DNA from: Hyphomicrobiales bacterium
GTDB taxonomy: Bacteria > Pseudomonadota > Alphaproteobacteria > Rhizobiales > Beijerinckiaceae
DNA length: 9,381 bases
Assembly (NCBI GenBank): GCA_900299065.1
Contig: OMIJ01000119.1
Location: 1-9,381 of the forward strand
Direction of reading: 5' to 3'
Positions 5,692 through 9,381 of the stretch are shown piece after piece (within the stretch, counting starts at the first letter, position 1; each line of letters begins with the position of its first letter). Made by a program: the position numbers and the translations under genes. Under the pieces are notes generated by a model, which had not been told where the DNA came from, did not search any database, and was given only the letters and a program-made list of their open reading frames with translations.

Positions 5692-6705
5692 GTGAAGTTT
5701 GGTTCTGTTCCGGTTCAAGAGAGTGAAGGCTGTATCGTCGCCCATTCGATCCGGCAGAATGGCTTTGTTCTGAAAAAGGGCGAGCGTGTTTCGGCTTCAC
5801 ATATTCAGGCTTTATTGGCAGCTGGGGTCGAGTCGCTTGTCGTTGCTCGTCTTGAGCCTGATGATATTGATGAAGACAATGCCGCGGGTCAATTGGCCAA
5901 GGCTGTAGCTGGCGCGCATGTACGCGTTGAAAAACCTTTTACCGGACGCGCTAATCTCTTTGCGGAATCGGCTGGCGTTTTGGTCGTTGATATGGATCGT
6001 ATTGATGCGCTCAATGAACTTGATGAGCGCATCACCTTTGCAACTTTGCCGGCTTATCGCTCTGTTGAGCAGGGTGAGATGATTGGCACTGTGAAAATCA
6101 TTCCCTTTGCGGTGCCGGGCGATTCGCTGACGAAATCCTTGAAATGCGCTGCTGGGGGGCTTGTCAAAGTTGCCCCCTACCGGCCATTGAAAGTGGCGGT
6201 GATCTCGACCTTGCTGCCGGGCATGAAACCAAATGTGATAGCCAAGACTTTGCGTGTCACAGCCGAGCGCCTCGCCCCTGCTGGTGCAAAGATCGTTTTG
6301 GATGTCAAAATTGCGCATGATGCTGAGGCTCTGCGTGCAGCCATTCACCAGGCGGAAACGCAATGTGATATGATCATCGTCTTTGGTGCTTCGGCCATTA
6401 CGGATCGACGCGATGTCATCCCCTCGGCCGTTGAAACGGCAGGTGGTGTGATTGAGCAATTGGGCATGCCGGTGGATCCTGGCAATCTGCTTCTGGTGGC
6501 CAATCTGAATGGCAAGCCAGTGCTGGGTGCGCCCGGTTGCGCCAGATCGCCCAAGGAAAACGGTTTTGATTGGGTCTTGCAAAGATTATTGGCGGGTCTG
6601 CCCGTGCGCGCAGCCGATATCAGGCGCATGGGGGTTGGCGGACTGTTAATGGAAATCGTGGCACGCGGCCAATTGCGCGAGGCGCATGGCGGTCAAGATG
6701 ACTAA
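5692..6705 (+). CDS. MoeA-like molybdopterin-binding protein
   Basis: A 337-residue protein with a MoeA-like layout: an N-terminal SAF/beta-type region (FVLKKGERVSASHIQALLAAGV, cited here as residues 25-45 in outline) and a MoCF-type molybdopterin-binding domain from about residue 165. That domain has VAVISTLLPG at 168-177, FGASAITDRRDVIPSAV at 231-247 in place of the usual MoeA GG(V/T)S motif, and LGAPGCARSPKENGFDWVL at 278-296 where MoeA has its PGNP motif. Its likely job is handling molybdopterin or Mo insertion for the cytosine-dinucleotide cofactor. In many alphaproteobacteria, from memory, this domain is fused ahead of a MocA-like nucleotidyltransferase; here the latter is a separate overlapping gene. 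It starts with GTG at 5692: an ATG at 5684 is out of frame and soon stopped, and AAGGGAG at 5676-5682 lies nine bases upstream. Confidence 0.85.
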   Translation: MKFGSVPVQESEGCIVAHSIRQNGFVLKKGERVSASHIQALLAAGVESLVVARLEPDDIDEDNAAGQLAKAVAGAHVRVEKPFTGRANLFAESAGVLVVDMDRIDALNELDERITFATLPAYRSVEQGEMIGTVKIIPFAVPGDSLTKSLKCAAGGLVKVAPYRPLKVAVISTLLPGMKPNVIAKTLRVTAERLAPAGAKIVLDVKIAHDAEALRAAIHQAETQCDMIIVFGASAITDRRDVIPSAVETAGGVIEQLGMPVDPGNLLLVANLNGKPVLGAPGCARSPKENGFDWVLQRLLAGLPVRAADIRRMGVGGLLMEIVARGQLREAHGGQDD

Positions 6706-7345
6706 AGAGGCTCCTTGCGCAGCCATTCTGTTGGCTGCAGGCCTGTCCAGTCGCTATCGCGCGCAGGCAGAGGCGGGGGCATCCAGCAAACTTCTGGCGC
6801 AGGTTGAAGGACGCCCTCTTGTCCGTATTGTCGCTGAAGCCGCGCTTGCCTCCCAAGCGCAGCCCCTCATCGTTGTGACAGGCTATGAGCGTGAAAATAT
6901 TGAAGCAAGTTTGGCAGGATTGCCGATTCATTTTGTGCATAATCCTGATTATGCCACCGGCATGGCCTCATCTTTGCGCATAGGTGTTGTCAATGTGCCG
7001 CAAAATTGTGCCGGCACTATAGTTTTGCTGGGAGATATGCCGCAGATCCATGCGCGATTGATCAATCAGCTTATCGATCATTTTGCCACGCATGAAGCGG
7101 CGCGGGCACTGGTGCCAGTGTTTATCAATGAGCAGGGCCAGCGCGAGCGCGGTAATCCTGTTTTATTGGCAAGATCTATTTTTGCTGACATTGCTCATTT
7201 GAGTGGTGATCAGGGCGCGCGAAAATTGTTGACGGGCGCAGGTGTGGTAGAGTTGCCTGTTGATGATCACTCCATCGCGCTGGATATTGATACGCCCCAG
7301 GCCCTGGCGCAATGGCAATCCTCACTCAAGCGCGAGCGCGCTTAA
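6686..7345 (+). CDS. mocA: MocA-like molybdenum cofactor cytidylyltransferase
   Basis: Nucleotidyltransferase of the MobA/MocA family (219 residues, near the usual size). Motifs: LLAAGLSSRY at residues 15-24 with the nucleotide-binding Lys at K35 (SSKLL), NPDYATGMASSL at 86-97, LGDMP at 115-119 with the metal-binding Asp, GNPVL at 156-160, GDQGARKLL at 174-182, and the closing DIDTP at 200-204. MocA adds CMP to Mo-molybdopterin to form the cytosine dinucleotide cofactor used by xanthine-oxidase-family enzymes such as CoxL, so CTP is the expected substrate; a MobA-type guanylyltransferase or general NTP-transferase role is less likely in this context. ATG at 6686 overlaps the preceding gene by 20 bases; ATG at 6698 (8-base overlap) is an alternative. 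The 3' end overlaps the convergent GGDEF-EAL gene by 20 bases. Confidence 0.88.
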   Translation: MAVKMTKEAPCAAILLAAGLSSRYRAQAEAGASSKLLAQVEGRPLVRIVAEAALASQAQPLIVVTGYERENIEASLAGLPIHFVHNPDYATGMASSLRIGVVNVPQNCAGTIVLLGDMPQIHARLINQLIDHFATHEAARALVPVFINEQGQRERGNPVLLARSIFADIAHLSGDQGARKLLTGAGVVELPVDDHSIALDIDTPQALAQWQSSLKRERA

Positions 7346-9128
7346 ATCCTTTGTCGCCATTTTGCAGAGCGATCATTTTTTCAATATCCATCGCTGGCAA
7401 AGCTGGGGAGAAATAATAGCCTTGCATGAGATTGCAGCCGCTAGCTCCTGCCACGCGTAATTGATGCTCGGTTTCGACGCCTTCTGCAACCACTTGCAAA
7501 TCAAGCGCATGTGCAAGATGAGTTATGGTTTGAAGGATAACAGCATTTTCCTGTTTTTCATTCAAGGATGATAGAAACACCTTATCAAATTTGATTTTAT
7601 CAAAGGCAAAGCGCCGCAGATAGATCAGGCTGGTTTTGCCTATACCAAAATCATCGAGAGACAGGCTGACTCCAGCCATACGCAATTCGAGAATTGTTTT
7701 CTCCGCCTGATCGGGATCATTCATCAACGCATCCTCGGTTATCTCGATCTCGAGGCGCGCCGATTCAAAACCCATATCCTGCGTGGTTCGTTTCACCATT
7801 TCTGCAAAACCTGGTTGGCGAAATTGCACGGGTGAGACATTGAACGCAATCCGCATATCCGGCCATTTATGGGAATCTTCACAAATACGCCGCAGCACCC
7901 ACTCACCCAATTGCAAGGCAAGGCCTCTGTCATCGGCAAGACGCACAAAACTCTCTGTTGGGATCAGCCCGCGTTGGGGATGCGACCAGCGCACCAAGGC
8001 CTCGAGTGCAACTATGTTTTGCGTGTCCGCAGCAATAATAGGTTGATAATTGAGAGAGAGATGATTAAGCTCTATGGCATTGCGTAATTCTTCTTCAGCC
8101 GATTTGTGGGCTCGCAGCTCATCATTCATTTCCTCTTCGAAGAAGCAGGCGCGATTGCGACCGCGCTCCTTGGCACGATAAAGAGCATGATCTGCAAGAC
8201 GGAAGAGTTCATTGACATCCGTCCCATTCTCTATGCTGAGCGCCACGCCAATGGATACGCCAATTTGTGCCGTATGTTTTCCCAGATGCAGGGGCTCTCG
8301 CAAAGCCTCCAAAATACGTTGGCAAACCACTTCGCAATCATGACGTGACGTAATCTCGGGCAGGATGATGGCAAATTCATCTCCGCCAAAGCGAGCTAAA
8401 ATATCTGATTTGCGCAAGACAAGGCGTTTGCTGTTTGTTGCTGCAATCAAGAGTCGATCGCCAGCCTCATGGCCGAATGTGTCATTGACCTCCTTAAATC
8501 GATCAAGGTCGAGAAGCAGAAGAGCCATGCCTGATCTGTTGCGGCGGGAGCGACTGAGCTCTGCCTCCAGGAATTGGGTGAACAGCATGCGATTGGGCAG
8601 ACCGCAAAGCAAATCATGTCCAGCCATACGAGCTGATTTCGCTTCATTGCGGGCCAATCGCCCAATGGCGAAGAAAGATAAAAGTGCTGTTGCTATTGTG
8701 CAAAAGGTAATCGCCCAGGCTAAAATGGGGGAAACACCTGTTGCCTCTTCATCGTCCGTATTTGGTAATTGTTGAAAAGCCATATTGGCTTCATTGGTCC
8801 CCGAGCGCTGGAAGGAAGTGTCGGTTTCTTTAACACCGATCAGTGCCATTTTTTGAGCGAGCGCGCCATTCTCACTGATTTGAGTTAAGGGGACGATGAT
8901 AGTCAAATAAGTTTTGCCATTCATTAAATTGAATGAGGTTGAGGATAAGTCACGCAAATATTGATATTTGCTCGCAGGTTGCAGCGCCTTTTTTGACTTT
9001 ACAATATCATTCAGTCGTTCAAGCATTTGTTTCAGTGCGGAGCGGTTCACTTGATCAAAGGATTTATAATCTCTGGAAGTTCCAAAGTCTCCAATACCAT
9101 CGAGAATGCGTGAGCGATCGAGATCCAT
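7326..9128 (-). CDS. Membrane-anchored GGDEF-EAL c-di-GMP protein, apparently 5'-truncated
   Basis: Bifunctional c-di-GMP signalling protein, 600 residues from the ATG at 9128. Order: extracytoplasmic sensing region (about 1-133), one membrane segment (about 134-156, LAWAITFCTIATALLSFFAIG), GGDEF domain with an intact active site (FGGDEFA, motif at 248-252) and inhibitory RxxD site (R239, D242), then an EAL domain with EAL at 376-378, N430, EITE at 462-465, DDFG at 492-495, K513, E549 (AEGVE) and Q569 (MQGYY). Both cyclase and phosphodiesterase activities look possible, although loop 6 reads DDFGIGKTSL instead of the common DDFGTGYSSL. The first membrane helix expected for this topology is missing. 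The same frame is open and protein-like back to 9299, where a stop occurs, but it contains no ATG, GTG or TTG, and no ribosome binding site precedes 9128. The true start is uncertain and the gene may be a 5'-truncated remnant. Confidence 0.85.
   Translation of the reverse strand: MDLDRSRILDGIGDFGTSRDYKSFDQVNRSALKQMLERLNDIVKSKKALQPASKYQYLRDLSSTSFNLMNGKTYLTIIVPLTQISENGALAQKMALIGVKETDTSFQRSGTNEANMAFQQLPNTDDEEATGVSPILAWAITFCTIATALLSFFAIGRLARNEAKSARMAGHDLLCGLPNRMLFTQFLEAELSRSRRNRSGMALLLLDLDRFKEVNDTFGHEAGDRLLIAATNSKRLVLRKSDILARFGGDEFAIILPEITSRHDCEVVCQRILEALREPLHLGKHTAQIGVSIGVALSIENGTDVNELFRLADHALYRAKERGRNRACFFEEEMNDELRAHKSAEEELRNAIELNHLSLNYQPIIAADTQNIVALEALVRWSHPQRGLIPTESFVRLADDRGLALQLGEWVLRRICEDSHKWPDMRIAFNVSPVQFRQPGFAEMVKRTTQDMGFESARLEIEITEDALMNDPDQAEKTILELRMAGVSLSLDDFGIGKTSLIYLRRFAFDKIKFDKVFLSSLNEKQENAVILQTITHLAHALDLQVVAEGVETEHQLRVAGASGCNLMQGYYFSPALPAMDIEKMIALQNGDKGFKRARA
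7328..7343. other. Near-palindrome in the convergent 3' overlap
   Basis: AAGCGCG (7328-7334) and CGCGCTT (7337-7343) are perfect inverted repeats around AG, inside the last codons of both converging genes. It could help end transcription from either side, but no T run follows on either strand, so a terminator role is only a possibility. The sequence must also satisfy coding in both frames. Confidence 0.35.
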
Positions 9129-9299
9129 CAGAAAGATAGAAAGGAAGTCATTCGTCTCGAACGAGTTGAGCCGAAGTTCATTGACTCTGGTTTTATCCCG
9201 ACGGGCGAGTTGACTGGCAGACCATTCAATTAATTTATGTAATGACCCAGTGGATTTCTGCTCAGGTGTTATAGTGAGGAGAGCAGCACGTGAGCATGG
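9129..9299 (-). other. Open, protein-like upstream extension of the GGDEF-EAL frame without a start codon
   Basis: On the - strand the GGDEF-EAL frame continues for 57 codons upstream of the ATG at 9128, to a TGA at 9302-9300. The translation looks like true protein (for example LHKLIEWSASQLARRDKTR, with WSASQLARRDKT typical of the start of a periplasmic sensor domain), which supports the view that the ancestral gene began further upstream. No ATG, GTG or TTG occurs in it. The region also overlaps the end of the RadC-like frame. Confidence 0.6.
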
Positions 9300-9379
9300 T
9301 CATGGATAATAATCCCCAGAGGTTTGGCAATCTCGATCAAGTCTAGCGTCATCTTTACATCATCTAGGGAGGGATTGGG
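9269..9379 (-). pseudogene. radC: RadC-family JAB/MPN protein, C-terminal fragment with altered end
   Basis: On the - strand, the last 36 codons of a gene entering from the right edge read PNPSLDDVKMT, LDLIEIAKPLGIIIHDH and then AHVLLSSL before TAA. This matches the C-terminal part of RadC-type proteins: P-S-x-x-D with the metal-binding Asp, then AKPLGIxxHDH. RadC proteins normally continue after the xDH with about 16 residues of the type IIIGxxGHxSFxGLGLI; here these are replaced by eight unrelated residues, and neither other frame restores them. The similarity therefore stops near 9296. RadC-family function is poorly defined (once linked to DNA repair). Whether the upstream part is intact cannot be seen; this may be a functional protein with a changed tail or a pseudogene. 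Confidence 0.62.
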
Positions 9380-9381
9380 AT

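Noticed and set aside
5812..6582. Long open frame of 256 codons on the - strand within the MoeA-like gene
   Set aside because: It lies fully antisense to a gene with clear family motifs, and its translation is rich in His/Arg/Gln without recognisable domains, as expected from a shadow frame.
8365..8775. Open frame of 136 codons on the + strand opposite the GGDEF domain
   Set aside because: Antisense to the catalytic GGDEF region; the translation is Ser/Arg-rich with no domain signal and no ribosome binding site.
1..9381. CRISPR array, tRNA, rRNA, insertion sequence or phage features
   Set aside because: No regularly spaced repeats, cloverleaf-like sequences, transposase motifs or terminal inverted repeats were seen on reading both strands.

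Overview
The window looks like a stretch of an alphaproteobacterial chromosome with moderate GC. This is inferred from gene content and protein style; no rRNA or other taxonomic marker is present. The first ~7.3 kb, all on the + strand, is the 3' part of a cluster for a molybdenum hydroxylase of the aerobic CO dehydrogenase (CoxL/xanthine dehydrogenase) family. The last ~2 kb, on the - strand, holds an unrelated c-di-GMP signalling gene and a remnant of radC.

Layout on the + strand: the C-terminal end of a CoxL-type molybdopterin subunit (entering from the left edge); the FAD subunit CoxM; a strong hairpin of terminator or attenuator type; the MoxR-type AAA+ ATPase CoxD; a small YkgJ-type cysteine-cluster protein; the von Willebrand factor A protein CoxE; a small predicted lipoprotein of unknown function; another hairpin; an XdhC-family maturation factor divided into two adjoining genes (N-domain, then Rossmann C-domain); a MoeA-like molybdopterin-binding protein; and a MocA-like nucleotidyltransferase. 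Many genes touch or overlap (TGATG junctions and short overlaps), so coxD to the MocA-like gene is probably one or two transcription units.

How the genes fit together (family knowledge plus inference): CoxL and CoxM are catalytic subunits, and the [2Fe-2S] subunit CoxS would be expected just upstream. The L-then-M order and the CoxL active-site end (GCGEAGAIAAPPAV) fit form II CoxL or related aldehyde-oxidase-like enzymes better than bona fide form I CO dehydrogenase, so the substrate should not be assumed to be CO. The MocA-like and MoeA-like proteins would supply molybdopterin cytosine dinucleotide, the XdhC halves would handle cofactor sulfuration and delivery, and CoxD/CoxE would act as an ATPase/VWA maturation pair. 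The cysteine-cluster protein and the lipoprotein are the least explained members.

On the - strand, a membrane-anchored GGDEF-EAL protein converges on the cluster and overlaps its last gene by 20 bases at the 3' ends. It has no visible start codon upstream of an internal ATG and lacks the first membrane segment its architecture predicts. Immediately upstream lies the C-terminal part of RadC, whose usual last ~16 residues are replaced. Together these suggest a deletion or recombination junction near 9290-9300 that truncated both genes. No tRNA, rRNA, CRISPR array or insertion sequence was recognised.
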